Shown here: in pieces, positions 7,628 through 15,689 of the stretch
Position numbering within the stretch: position 1 is the stretch's first letter
Layout of the letters: each line of letters starts with the position of its first letter
Source: Sandaracinaceae bacterium
GTDB taxonomy: Bacteria > Myxococcota_A > Polyangia > Polyangiales > Sandaracinaceae
Length of the DNA stretch: 59,420 bases
Direction: 5' to 3'
Assembly (NCBI GenBank): GCA_019694315.1
Contig: JAIBCE010000007.1
Location: 1 to 59,420, forward strand
Made by a program: the position numbers and the translations under genes
The notes under the pieces: model-generated
Seen by the model: only the letters and a program-made list of their open reading frames with translations
Databases searched by the model: none
What the model was told of the DNA's origin: nothing

Positions 7628-8659
7628 ATGGTCACCGAGCCCTCGCGAACGGATCGTCGGTTTCGTGTTGCCGTCCTCGGCGCCACGGGCGCCGTCGGTC
7701 GCAAGATGCTGGAGGTGCTCGCCGAGCGCCGCCTCGCCGCCAGCGAGGTGCGCGCGCTCGCGTCACCTCGCAGCGCAGGCAGCACCGTCGCCTACGGCGA
7801 TCGCACGCTCGTCGTCGCGCCCGTCTCCGAGGCTGCCTTCGACGGAGTCGACGTGGCCCTCTTCTCCGCGGGCTCGGGTCCCAGCAAGGAATGGGGCCCG
7901 ATCGCCGCCGCCAAGGGCGCGCTCGTGATCGACAACTCGTCCGCGTGGCGGATGGACGCCGACGTGCCGCTCTGCGTGCCCGAGGTGAACCTGGACGCGG
8001 CGCGGGTCAGGCCTCGCGGCATCGTCGCGAACCCGAACTGCTCGACGATCCAGATGCTCGTCGCCCTCGGCCCGCTGCACAGGGTCGCGCGCATCCGTCG
8101 AATCGTCGTCTCCACGTATCAGGCGATCTCGGGGGCGGGCGCGCAGGCGGTCGATCACTTCCGTGCTCAGTCGCGCGCATTCGCGGCCGGCGACCCCATG
8201 CCGAAGGGCGCGATCTCGAAGCAGCTCGCGGGCAGTCTCCTCATGGAGTGGAAGCGCGACGTCAACGTCGGCTACCAGGAGGAGGAGCTGAAGATGATCC
8301 ACGAGACACGCAAGATCCTCTGCGATCCCGAGATCCGCGTCTCGCCGACCACCGTCCGTGTGCCCGTCGTCAACGGACACTCCGAGTCGATCGCAATCGA
8401 GCTCGAGCGCCCGATGTCGGCGACCGAAGCCCGCGCGATCCTCGAGCGAGCGCCCGGCGTCCGCGTGGTCGACGACTTCGCGAGCGGGGTGTACCCGACG
8501 CCGCTCGATGCCGATGGCGAGGATGACGTGCTCGTGGGCCGGATCCGCGAGGATCTCGGACACCCCGGCGGTCTGCTCCTCTGGGTGGTCGGGGACAACC
8601 TCCGCAAGGGCGCCGCGACGAACGCCGTGCAGATCGCCGAGGGTCTCCTCTCGCACTGA
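7628..8659 (+). CDS. asd: aspartate-semialdehyde dehydrogenase
   Basis: Catalyses NADPH-dependent reduction of aspartyl phosphate to aspartate semialdehyde, the branch to lysine/diaminopimelate, threonine and methionine. The N-terminal Rossmann motif is VAVLGATGAVGRKMLEVL. The active-site Cys138 lies in NPNCSTIQM, followed by STYQAISGAGAQAV and the C-terminal VRVPVVNGHSESI. The predicted length of 343 aa is normal for the family. ATG 7628 is chosen; ATG 7616 (four residues longer) is also possible. lysC, the preceding pathway step, is in the same window near 54.3 kb but not linked in an operon. Confidence 0.95.
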   Translation: MVTEPSRTDRRFRVAVLGATGAVGRKMLEVLAERRLAASEVRALASPRSAGSTVAYGDRTLVVAPVSEAAFDGVDVALFSAGSGPSKEWGPIAAAKGALVIDNSSAWRMDADVPLCVPEVNLDAARVRPRGIVANPNCSTIQMLVALGPLHRVARIRRIVVSTYQAISGAGAQAVDHFRAQSRAFAAGDPMPKGAISKQLAGSLLMEWKRDVNVGYQEEELKMIHETRKILCDPEIRVSPTTVRVPVVNGHSESIAIELERPMSATEARAILERAPGVRVVDDFASGVYPTPLDADGEDDVLVGRIREDLGHPGGLLLWVVGDNLRKGAATNAVQIAEGLLSH

Positions 8660-8823
8660 GGTCAACGTGTCCGAGGACGAGCGGCGCGACCCCGTTCTCG
8701 TGACAAACTGTCGGCTCGTCGTACGCCCGTGGTGTGCCTGGCCACGCGTTCTCCTACGATCCCTTCACGGCACACGCATTGCTGGCCTGACGACGGCACT
8801 CATCGCCCGCGAATCGAGCACCG

Positions 8824-9897
8824 ATGCATCGACGATTCTCACCGCTGTCCCTCGCCGCGCTCCTCGCCATCGCCGTGGCCTGGCAGGCCTCCGAGGCGCA
8901 CGCCCAGATCACCTACACCTACCAGACCTACGGCGACCGCGGAACGCCGAGCTCGGGGGCCACGAACTACCTCGTGAGCTGGCCGCTCTCGTTCGCCGAG
9001 TGTGAGGCGAACGAGCCGATCCGCATGGTGATCACGAACGCTCCGTACGACGCCACGGGCGTGACGCGGCTCGAGTGGGACCTCTGGCAGGGCGGCACTG
9101 GCACCGCGGGTGCGAACTGCCAGACGGCCACCAACCGCCGCGCGACCACGTCGGCCGCCGTCTGCGCGCACCGAACGGCGTGGAGCGGTGGGCAGATCAC
9201 GACGACGATGCCGACGCTGGAGTTCCGCCCGCAGGAGCTCTTCCCCGATGGGTGTAACGGCACCGCCCAGGGCACCTACGTCTTCTACGTGCTCGCCGTG
9301 AGCGCGCCGGGCGACACCACGACGGACGTGACGGCCAACCACCACTTCGCGTTCAACGTGGCGCTCGACTTCGAAGCGCCCGAAGCGCCGACGGTCGAAG
9401 ACGCGGCCGGCGACCGGCAGATCGCCGTCGAGTGGACCAACGCGGCCACCGAGACGCTCGCTGGCGCGCGCGTGTACGTCGACACGTCCGCAGCGTGTGG
9501 CGCGAGCACGTTGCTCGTCGAAGGCTCCGCCGCGCCCTCCTCGCTCACGCCCGCGGCCACGGTCACTGGCAGCGCGCCGACCACGGCAGACATCGATGGC
9601 GCCGACCTCGGCCTCGCGGTCGGCGAGAGCGCACCCATGGCGGTGACGGTGCTCGACACCGCGCGAAACGAGTCCGTCCTCTCCAACGTCGCGTGCCTCG
9701 AGCGCGTGCCGGTGGAGGGCTTCTGGGACGGCTACTGCCGCGAGCACATGCTGAGCACCGACGAGTGCCGTCAGCGCTATTCTGGCTGCACGGCGATGCC
9801 TGGCCTGCCGAGCCAGCGGCAGCTCGCGCTGCTCGCGCTCGCCGCACTCGGCCTCGTCGTGGCCCGACGCCGCGTTGGGCGCGGAGGTGCGCGATGA
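8824..9897 (+). CDS. secreted protein with MYXO-CTERM-like C-terminal anchor
   Basis: 357 residues with an N-terminal signal peptide (MHRRFSPLSLAALLAIAVAWQ, cleavage near AHA-Q). The middle contains fibronectin-III-like/beta-sandwich text (APEAPTVEDAAGDRQIAVEW). The C-terminus is a Cys-containing segment (SGCTAMPG), a hydrophobic helix (LALLALAALGLVV) and an Arg-rich end (ARRRVGRG). That tripartite end resembles the MYXO-CTERM sorting tail of myxobacterial surface proteins, but lacks a strict match to the motif. No enzymatic domain was recognised. It shares an ATGA start/stop overlap with the following barrel gene, so the two are probably expressed together. Confidence 0.7.
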   Translation: MHRRFSPLSLAALLAIAVAWQASEAHAQITYTYQTYGDRGTPSSGATNYLVSWPLSFAECEANEPIRMVITNAPYDATGVTRLEWDLWQGGTGTAGANCQTATNRRATTSAAVCAHRTAWSGGQITTTMPTLEFRPQELFPDGCNGTAQGTYVFYVLAVSAPGDTTTDVTANHHFAFNVALDFEAPEAPTVEDAAGDRQIAVEWTNAATETLAGARVYVDTSAACGASTLLVEGSAAPSSLTPAATVTGSAPTTADIDGADLGLAVGESAPMAVTVLDTARNESVLSNVACLERVPVEGFWDGYCREHMLSTDECRQRYSGCTAMPGLPSQRQLALLALAALGLVVARRRVGRGGAR

Positions 9898-10643
9898 GCC
9901 GCCTCGTTGCGAGCACAGCGGCGTTCTTCGCCCTCGTGTCCCTCACGGCCAGTACGCGAGCGCTCGCCGACGACTCCAGCGACCCGGGCCAGCAGGGGGC
10001 GCGGCCCATCGGTGAGTGGTCGGAAGAGCCGCTCTTCGTCCCGTCGAGCGAGAACTTCACGGTGGAGCTTCGCGTGGGCGCCTACCGCCCCGATCTCGGG
10101 TCGTCGTTCTCCTCGTATTTCGGGGGAGATCTCGGCCCGCTGATCGCCATCGAGCTCGACTACCACCTGCTGCAGATCCCCTACGTCGGTCCCCTTCAGG
10201 TGGGCGCACGCGTCGGCTGGGTCGAGTGGAACGGTCAGGCCACCACGACGTCGAGCTCCACCAACGTCGGTGGGACCGGGATGAGCATGATCCCCGTCAC
10301 CGTCTTGGCCTCGCTCCGCATCGACGGCCTCGCACGCCACCTCTCTCTCCCGCTCATCCTCACGCCGAAGCTCGGCCTCGATTTCGCCTATTTCCAGACC
10401 GGGACCAGCGGCTACACCCAGGCCGACGGCTGGAGCGTGGGCCTCGACTGGGGCGCCCAGATCGCGCTCGAGCTCGACTTCCTCGACCGCCGCTCTGCGC
10501 GCCGCCTCGACGAAGAGTGGGGGCTCAACCACTCCGAGATCTTCTTCGAGATCTTCGGCTCGACGATGGGCTCCTTCTCCGATCGACAGCTGCCGCTCGG
10601 GACCTCGCTCGCCTGGGCCGCGGGCCTCGGCTTCACGTTCTGA
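9894..10643 (+). CDS. putative outer-membrane beta-barrel protein
   Basis: 249-residue protein with a signal peptide (AAFFALVSLTASTRALA). It is rich in alternating-residue beta strands: FTVELRVGAYRPDLG, IAIELDYHLLQIPYVGPLQVGARVGWVEW, LILTPKLGLDFAYFQTG, WGAQIALELDF, ending in LGFTF with a C-terminal aromatic residue as in outer-membrane barrels. It resembles small myxobacterial barrel proteins of unknown function (for example the MXAN_2562-type family; this assignment is tentative). It starts at ATG 9894 overlapping the previous stop and lies 17 bases before truA. Confidence 0.6.
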   Translation: MSRLVASTAAFFALVSLTASTRALADDSSDPGQQGARPIGEWSEEPLFVPSSENFTVELRVGAYRPDLGSSFSSYFGGDLGPLIAIELDYHLLQIPYVGPLQVGARVGWVEWNGQATTTSSSTNVGGTGMSMIPVTVLASLRIDGLARHLSLPLILTPKLGLDFAYFQTGTSGYTQADGWSVGLDWGAQIALELDFLDRRSARRLDEEWGLNHSEIFFEIFGSTMGSFSDRQLPLGTSLAWAAGLGFTF

Positions 10644-10660
10644 CCGAGCGGCGAGCGAGC

Positions 10661-11491
10661 GTGACCACGGGGATTCGACTGCTCGTCGCCTACGACGGTA
10701 CCGACTTCCACGGCTGGGCGCGGCAGCCCGGTACGCGCACGGTGCAGGGCGTTCTCGAGAGCGCCGTGGCATGCATGGCCGGCCACGAGGCCGTGGTGCG
10801 AGGCGCGGGGCGCACCGACCGCGGCGTGCACGCGCTCGGCCAGGTCGCCGCGTTCGACAGCGAGCGCTCCATCCCGCCCCACGGCTGGCTCCGCGGACTC
10901 AACCAGACCCTGCCCGACGACGTCAGCGTCCGCCAGGCCGACGCGTGCGAGCCGGGCTACCAGCCACGCTTCGACGCGATCGACAAGACCTACCGCTACG
11001 TTGTCCTCACGGACGCCGAGCGCTGTCCCCTCCTGCGGCACCGCGCGTGGCGCCTCCCCCCGCGGCTCTGGCACCCGAGCCGCACCGCCGCGCTCACGGC
11101 GGCCGACGCCCTCGACGTCGCGGCCATGCGAGGGGCGGCCGCGCGCCTCCTCGGCACCCACGACTTCCGAGCCTTTCGCGCCGCCGACGACGAGCGTGAG
11201 CAGACCACGCGCACCCTCCACGGCCTCGAGATCTCTCCAGGCTGGGCAGATGACCCTCGGCAGATCGCGTTCACGGTTCGCGGTAGCGCCTTCATGAAGA
11301 ACATGGTGCGCATCCTGGTCGGCACGCTGATCGAGGTCGGCAGGGGCCGCTTCGACGCAGATCGCGTGTCGGCGCTGCTCGGTCCCCAAGGCCGCCGAGA
11401 AGACGCGGGGCCCACCGCGCCGCCCGAGGGCCTGACCCTCGTCGAGGTGCGACTGGGGCGGAATGCGGTCCACGCTGTCGAAGATCCTTGA
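10661..11491 (+). CDS. truA: tRNA pseudouridine(38-40) synthase
   Basis: Converts uridines 38-40 in tRNA anticodon stems to pseudouridine. The 276-aa protein starts at GTG 10661 (VTTGIRLLVAYDGTDFHGWARQ). The catalytic aspartate is D53 in GAGRTDRGVHALGQV. Other motifs are YQPRFDAIDKTYRY, LLGTHDFRAFRA and AFMKNMVRILVGTLIEVGRGR. Length and order match TruA. It is the third gene of a likely operon with two envelope proteins. The stop overlaps a candidate rplC promoter. Confidence 0.95.
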   Translation: MTTGIRLLVAYDGTDFHGWARQPGTRTVQGVLESAVACMAGHEAVVRGAGRTDRGVHALGQVAAFDSERSIPPHGWLRGLNQTLPDDVSVRQADACEPGYQPRFDAIDKTYRYVVLTDAERCPLLRHRAWRLPPRLWHPSRTAALTAADALDVAAMRGAAARLLGTHDFRAFRAADDEREQTTRTLHGLEISPGWADDPRQIAFTVRGSAFMKNMVRILVGTLIEVGRGRFDADRVSALLGPQGRREDAGPTAPPEGLTLVEVRLGRNAVHAVEDP

Positions 11492-11515
11492 CGACGAGTG
11501 GTCCCTCAATAGACT
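11488..11515 (+). promoter_or_regulatory. candidate σ70 promoter of rplC
   Basis: TTGACG (11488-11493), a 16-base spacer and TAGACT (11510-11515) lie upstream of rplC. Transcription would begin near 11522, about 78 nt before the rplC ATG. The -35 overlaps the truA stop codon. A dedicated promoter fits the isolated position of this ribosomal gene. Confidence 0.45.
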
Positions 11516-11599
11516 GCCGCTCCCTTTGTTCCTGGGGGCGTCGGGCCCTCACCCGCCCGCGCCGACGTTCGAGGCGAGAGCACTCGAGTAGAGAGCATC

Positions 11600-12265
11600 A
11601 TGAACACGCATCCCGGCCTGATCGGCAAGAAGCTCGGAAACACGCAGATCTTCGAAGACGACGGCAACGTCCGCCGCGTCACGGTGATCGAGGTCGGCCC
11701 CGTCACGGTGCTCGGCAAGCGCACCGCCGAGAAGGACGGCTACTCGGCGCTCATCGTCGGCATGGGCGAGAAGCGCGAGAAGCTCGTGAACAAGGCCGAG
11801 GGCGGCTTCTTCAAGAAGACCGGCCAGAAGCCGGCGCGCGTGGTGCGGGAGCTCCGCCTCGCGGCCGACGAGGTCGCGAAGTACGAGGTCGGCGCGGTGG
11901 TCAAGCCGTCGGACGTGTTCGCCACGGGCCAGCTCGTCGACGTCTCGGGTCAGACCAAGGGTCGCGGCTTCACTGGCGTCATGACCCGCTGGAACTTCCG
12001 CGGCTCGGGCACCAAGACGCACGGCACGCACGAGTACCAGCGTCACGGCGGCGCCATCGGCACGAACATGACCCCCGGCCGCACGCTGCCGAACCTCAAG
12101 ATGCCCGGTCAGTACGGCGACGAGAAGGTGACGATCCAGAACCTTCGCATCGCGCGCGTGCTCGACGACAAGTTCATGCTGCTCGTCGAGGGCTCGGTCC
12201 CCGGACACCGCAACGCGGTCGTCACGGTGCGCGGCGCCATCAAGCGCGGCGGCGGCAAGCGCTGA
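11600..12265 (+). CDS. rplC: 50S ribosomal protein L3
   Basis: 221-residue L3, an early-assembly 23S rRNA binding protein near the peptidyl-transferase centre. Diagnostic segments are GLIGKKLGNTQIFEDDG, VTVIEVGPVTVLG, DVSGQTKGRGFTGVMTRWNFRG, THEYQRHGGAIGTNMTPGR, MPGQYGDEKVTIQNL and LLLVEGSVPGHRNAVVTV. The Gln that PrmB methylates in E. coli (in GQNQTPG) is replaced here (GTNMTPG). No rpsJ, rplD, rplW or other S10-operon gene flanks it; truA is upstream and asnS downstream. A terminator follows at once, so it is probably monocistronic. Confidence 0.95.
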   Translation: MNTHPGLIGKKLGNTQIFEDDGNVRRVTVIEVGPVTVLGKRTAEKDGYSALIVGMGEKREKLVNKAEGGFFKKTGQKPARVVRELRLAADEVAKYEVGAVVKPSDVFATGQLVDVSGQTKGRGFTGVMTRWNFRGSGTKTHGTHEYQRHGGAIGTNMTPGRTLPNLKMPGQYGDEKVTIQNLRIARVLDDKFMLLVEGSVPGHRNAVVTVRGAIKRGGGKR

Positions 12266-12302
12266 GATCTCGCGCGGCGCCCGCCGCACAGGTCGCAGAT
12301 CG

Positions 12303-12343
12303 CGAGGCCGGTCTCTTCGTGAGATCGGCCTCGTCCGCTTTTT
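12303..12343 (+). terminator. Rho-independent terminator after rplC
   Basis: A 13-bp stem (CGAGGCCGGTCTC pairing with GAGATCGGCCTCG, one G-T pair) closes a TTCGT loop and is followed, after CCGC, by TTTTT. It begins 37 bases after the rplC stop and separates rplC from asnS. Confidence 0.85.
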
Positions 12344-12393
12344 CGCGTCCGCATGGAGTCTTGCCCGCGTCGCTCCCCTGCCGCGCGACCGGA

Positions 12394-12422
12394 GATACCG
12401 CATCACGGTGCGTCGTGGTATC
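12394..12422 (+). repeat. small inverted repeat upstream of asnS
   Basis: GATACCGC and GTGGTATC form an 8-bp dyad (one G-T pair) around a 13-base loop, ending 11 bases before the asnS ATG. It could be a leader hairpin or operator. No Shine-Dalgarno is evident between it and the start. Confidence 0.3.
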
Positions 12423-12433
12423 GAGCCGCGGTC

Positions 12434-13732
12434 ATGACGAAGCGAGTGAAGATCGACGAGCTGGGCGGCCACGTGGGAGAGCGCGTCACGCTCGAGGGCT
12501 GGCTCTACAACAAGCGCTCGAGCGGCAAGCTGCACTTCCTCGAGGTGCGCGACGGCTCGGGTATCTGTCAGTGCGTCGTCTTCAAGGGCGACGTCAGCGC
12601 CGAGCTCTTCCAGGCCGCCGATCACCTGGCGCAGGAGACCAGCCTGAGGCTCAGCGGTGTCGTGCGCGAGCACGCGAAGCTCAAGGGCACGTTCGAGGTG
12701 GGCGTGACCGAGCTCGAGATGCTCTCGGCGCCGACGCGAGAGTTCCCGATCAGCCCCAAGGAGCACGGGACCGACTTCCTCATGGACCACCGTCACCTGT
12801 GGCTCCGGAGCAAGCGACAGCACGCGATCCTCCGCGTGCGCGCCGAGATCATCGCGGCCGTGCGCGACTACTTCGACGGCCACGGCTTCACGCTCGTCGA
12901 CGCCCCGATCTTCACGCCCAACGCGTGCGAGGGCACCTCGACGCTCTTCGAGACCGAATACCACGGTGAGCCCGCGTACCTGACGCAGAGCGGGCAGCTC
13001 TACATGGAGGCCGCCGCGGCCGCCGTCGGGAAGGCCTACTGCTTCGGCCCGACGTTCCGCGCCGAGAAGTCCAAGACGCGCCGCCACCTCGCCGAGTTCT
13101 GGATGGTCGAGCCCGAGGTCGCGTTCATGGATCTCGATGGCGACATGGACCTCGCCGAGGACTTCCTCGTCTCCGTCGTCGCGCGTGTGCTCGACAGGCG
13201 ACGCAAGGAGCTCGAGTCGCTCGAGCGCGACACGAGCAAGCTCGAGACGATCAAGAAGCCGTTCCCGCGCATCACCTACGCGCAGGCGATCGAGACCCTC
13301 CAGAAGGCCGGCCACGACGCGAAATTCGGCGACGACTTCGGCGGCGACGAAGAGACGGTGATCTCGCAGGGCTTCGATCGCCCCGTCATCGTCCATCGCT
13401 ACCCGATCGAGATGAAGGCCTTCTACTTCAAGAAGGATCCGACGGACGCCAAGCTCGCGCTCAACATGGACGTGCTCGCGCCCGAGGGCTACGGCGAGGT
13501 GATCGGCGGAGGTCAGCGCGAGGACGATCTCGCCACGCTCGAGGCAGCCATCACGCACCACAAGCTGCCGATGGAGGCGTTCGAGTGGTACCTCGATCTG
13601 CGTCGCTACGGCTCGTTCCCGCACGCGGGCTTCGGCCTCGGCATCGAGCGCACGGTGGCGTGGCTCTGCGGTCTGCCACACGTGCGTGAGACCATCCCCT
13701 TCCCGCGCATGCTGAACCGCCTGCACCCCTGA
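12434..13732 (+). CDS. asnS: asparaginyl-tRNA synthetase
   Basis: Class II aminoacyl-tRNA synthetase charging tRNA-Asn, 432 aa. The N-terminal OB fold ([28 protein letters not shown]) is followed by the catalytic core. Motif 2 is [25 protein letters not shown]; then GGGQREDDL and motif 3 [26 protein letters not shown]. The KRSSGK...QCVVF N-domain text and NRLHP end distinguish it from AspRS. The ATG at 12434 gives the family length. Its presence suggests direct charging of tRNA-Asn rather than only the transamidation route. Confidence 0.94.
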   Translation: MTKRVKIDELGGHVGERVTLEGWLYNKRSSGKLHFLEVRDGSGICQCVVFKGDVSAELFQAADHLAQETSLRLSGVVREHAKLKGTFEVGVTELEMLSAPTREFPISPKEHGTDFLMDHRHLWLRSKRQHAILRVRAEIIAAVRDYFDGHGFTLVDAPIFTPNACEGTSTLFETEYHGEPAYLTQSGQLYMEAAAAAVGKAYCFGPTFRAEKSKTRRHLAEFWMVEPEVAFMDLDGDMDLAEDFLVSVVARVLDRRRKELESLERDTSKLETIKKPFPRITYAQAIETLQKAGHDAKFGDDFGGDEETVISQGFDRPVIVHRYPIEMKAFYFKKDPTDAKLALNMDVLAPEGYGEVIGGGQREDDLATLEAAITHHKLPMEAFEWYLDLRRYGSFPHAGFGLGIERTVAWLCGLPHVRETIPFPRMLNRLHP

Positions 13733-13753
13733 GGGCCGAGCGCTGGAGCGTCG

Positions 13754-14404
13754 ATGAATCGGGCTGAGCGACGACGAAGTCTCCGGGAGGACGCAGTCAA
13801 CCTGCCGAACCTCCTGACGATGCTGCGCATCGTGCTCATCCCCGTCGCGCTCTACCTGATCATCGAGGGCACGCCGCGCGCGAGCTTCTACGCCGCGATG
13901 GTCTACGCCATCTCCGCGATCACCGATTTCCTCGATGGGTGGATCGCGCGGCGCCAAGGCCTCGTGAGCGTGCTCGGAAAATTCCTCGACCCGCTCGCGG
14001 ACAAGCTCCTCGTGGCCTCGTCGCTGATCGCGATGGTCGCGATGCACCGGGTGCCAGCGTGGGCCGTCATCATCATCATCGCGCGCGAGCTCTCGATCAC
14101 GAGCCTGCGCGTGATCGCGATGTCCGAGGGCGTCACGATCGCAGCGGGCCAGGGTGGCAAGGAGAAGGCGGCCCTCCAGATGGTCGCGGTCTTCATGCTG
14201 ATGATCCACCACCGCTTCGACGTGGACTTCGGGGTCTTCCGCCTCGAGCAGGTGGACTTCAACGCGATCGGCCTCGCCCTCCTCTACCTGAGCGTCGTGT
14301 TCGCCATCACGAGCGCGGGCGAGTACCTGAAGCTCTTCGCCGACGCCGTCGAGAACAAGGAGAAGCGCCTCTCCGAGTCCGAGAGCGACTCGCCGCTCGA
14401 CTGA
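13754..14404 (+). CDS. pgsA: CDP-diacylglycerol-glycerol-3-phosphate 3-phosphatidyltransferase
   Basis: Integral membrane enzyme making phosphatidylglycerophosphate, the committed step to phosphatidylglycerol and cardiolipin. The 216-aa protein carries the complete CDP-alcohol phosphotransferase signature D-x2-DG-x2-AR-x8-G-x3-D-x3-D (from DFLDGWIARR to GKFLDPLADK). It also has NLPNLLTMLRI at the N-terminus and several hydrophobic helices (VYAISAITDF, VIIIIARELSITSLR, LQMVAVFMLM). It lies 21 bases after asnS on the same strand and is convergent with the TPR-AIM24 gene. Confidence 0.92.
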   Translation: MNRAERRRSLREDAVNLPNLLTMLRIVLIPVALYLIIEGTPRASFYAAMVYAISAITDFLDGWIARRQGLVSVLGKFLDPLADKLLVASSLIAMVAMHRVPAWAVIIIIARELSITSLRVIAMSEGVTIAAGQGGKEKAALQMVAVFMLMIHHRFDVDFGVFRLEQVDFNAIGLALLYLSVVFAITSAGEYLKLFADAVENKEKRLSESESDSPLD

Positions 14405-14446
14405 CCTCGCTCACCAAGCCGCGCTCGCCGCAAGGCGGAAGTTGCG

Positions 14447-15616
14447 TCACGCGAGGAGGAGCGTGCCCTCGCCGCCGAGCGACAGGAGCCCAGAGGTGGA
14501 GCTCTGACTGGGGAAGAGGTTGCCTGCCCACCCCACGATGCGCGCCGCGGACGCCAGCACCTGCTCCCCTCGTGTCGGCAGCGCCACTGGTCGGCGCGCG
14601 CACGCGACGGCGACGCTCGCGCGTCCCCGCAGGGCCGCCACGCGCATCGAGACGCCGCCCACCTCGATGGCGCGCGTCTCGCCACCGCCGGCCACATCGT
14701 AGGCGAGAAGATAGCGCTCCACGACGTAGAGACGATCCTGCTCCTCGAGGTGAAGGACGTAGATCTGCTGTCCTTCGGGGGCTGCGAGGAGGGCTTGCTG
14801 ACCGGGCGCGAGCGTCACGAGGCCCGTCCGCGCATTCGTGCCACCGCGGACCGCCAGCGCGTGCTCGCGCATCACGACGACCTCACCCGCGTGAGGGGTC
14901 ACCGCCAACGTGGGGCCGTCGCTCGCGAGACTCACGCTGTCGGAAACGCGCGGGGCCCACTGCTCGAGGCTCGCGCGAAGGCTCGACGGGCGCGTGGCGC
15001 GCGGCGGCTCGATCGGCACGTCCATCCGCCCCTCGCTCACCACCCACGGCATCGAGAGCGCTGGGGCGTCTTCCCCGTCGGTTGGGGGAGGCGGCAGCAC
15101 GCTGAGCGACGGCGCGGGATGACCGACGAGCGACACGCCGAGCATTTCCTCCATACGTCTCGCCATCGACGCCTGACCGCCGCGCGAGAAGGCCTCCCGC
15201 GCGCGGTCGAGCCGGCCCTCTCGCCACAGCGCGAGCCCCAGATACCCCCACGCACGCGCGTGCGTCTCGTCGAGCGTGGTCGCGCGCGTGAGGTGCATGA
15301 CCGCGTCCTCGAGCTGCGCTGTCTTCAGCAACGCGAGCCCGAGGTTCACACGCAGCGGCACGTCGTCAGGATGCTGCTCCACCAGCGCGCTCCAAAGCTC
15401 GATCGCGCGTGGGTACACGCCGAGCCGGAAGTACACGCCCGCCAAGAGGTCCTGTCCCTTGGCGTCTCGGGGCTGGAACACGAGCGCGCGCTCGAGCTCC
15501 TCCTTCGCCTCCCCGACCCGATTCGCGATGAGGAATTCGCTACCGCGCGAGAGGTGGTAGAGAAACTCCTCGTCGTACGGCAGCGGCTCGTCCATCGCGC
15601 TCCCGCGGCTCGACAT
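14447..15616 (-). CDS. TPR repeats fused to an AIM24-like C-terminal domain
   Basis: About 389 residues. The N-terminal half has three to four TPRs (EELERALVFQPRDAKGQDLLAGVYFRLGVYPRAIELW...VNLGLALLKTAQLEDAVMHL...AWGYLGLALWREGRLDRAREAF). A Pro-rich linker leads to a beta-rich C-terminal half (GEVVVMREHALAVRGG, LYVVERYLLAYDV, MRVAALRGRASVAV, AARIVGWAGNLFPS, SLGGEGTLLLA) matching the AIM24 pattern. AIM24 proteins are poorly characterised; a scaffolding role is only a guess. The start at 15616 is favoured by TACGCT (15628-15623) lying six bases before ATG, a leaderless arrangement; ATG 15595 is the alternative. Confidence 0.7.
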   Translation of the reverse strand: MSSRGSAMDEPLPYDEEFLYHLSRGSEFLIANRVGEAKEELERALVFQPRDAKGQDLLAGVYFRLGVYPRAIELWSALVEQHPDDVPLRVNLGLALLKTAQLEDAVMHLTRATTLDETHARAWGYLGLALWREGRLDRAREAFSRGGQASMARRMEEMLGVSLVGHPAPSLSVLPPPPTDGEDAPALSMPWVVSEGRMDVPIEPPRATRPSSLRASLEQWAPRVSDSVSLASDGPTLAVTPHAGEVVVMREHALAVRGGTNARTGLVTLAPGQQALLAAPEGQQIYVLHLEEQDRLYVVERYLLAYDVAGGGETRAIEVGGVSMRVAALRGRASVAVACARRPVALPTRGEQVLASAARIVGWAGNLFPSQSSTSGLLSLGGEGTLLLA

Positions 15617-15689
15617 CGTGACAGCGTAGATCGTCCGTCCCGAGCGCGTCGAGTTCAGCGCGTCGAGCGAGGCCACAGCGCGCGGGGTC

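Noticed and set aside
14411..14440. Hairpin between convergent pgsA and TPR-AIM24 genes
   Set aside because: Only a 4-bp CGCC/GGCG stem without a T-run; too weak to call a terminator.
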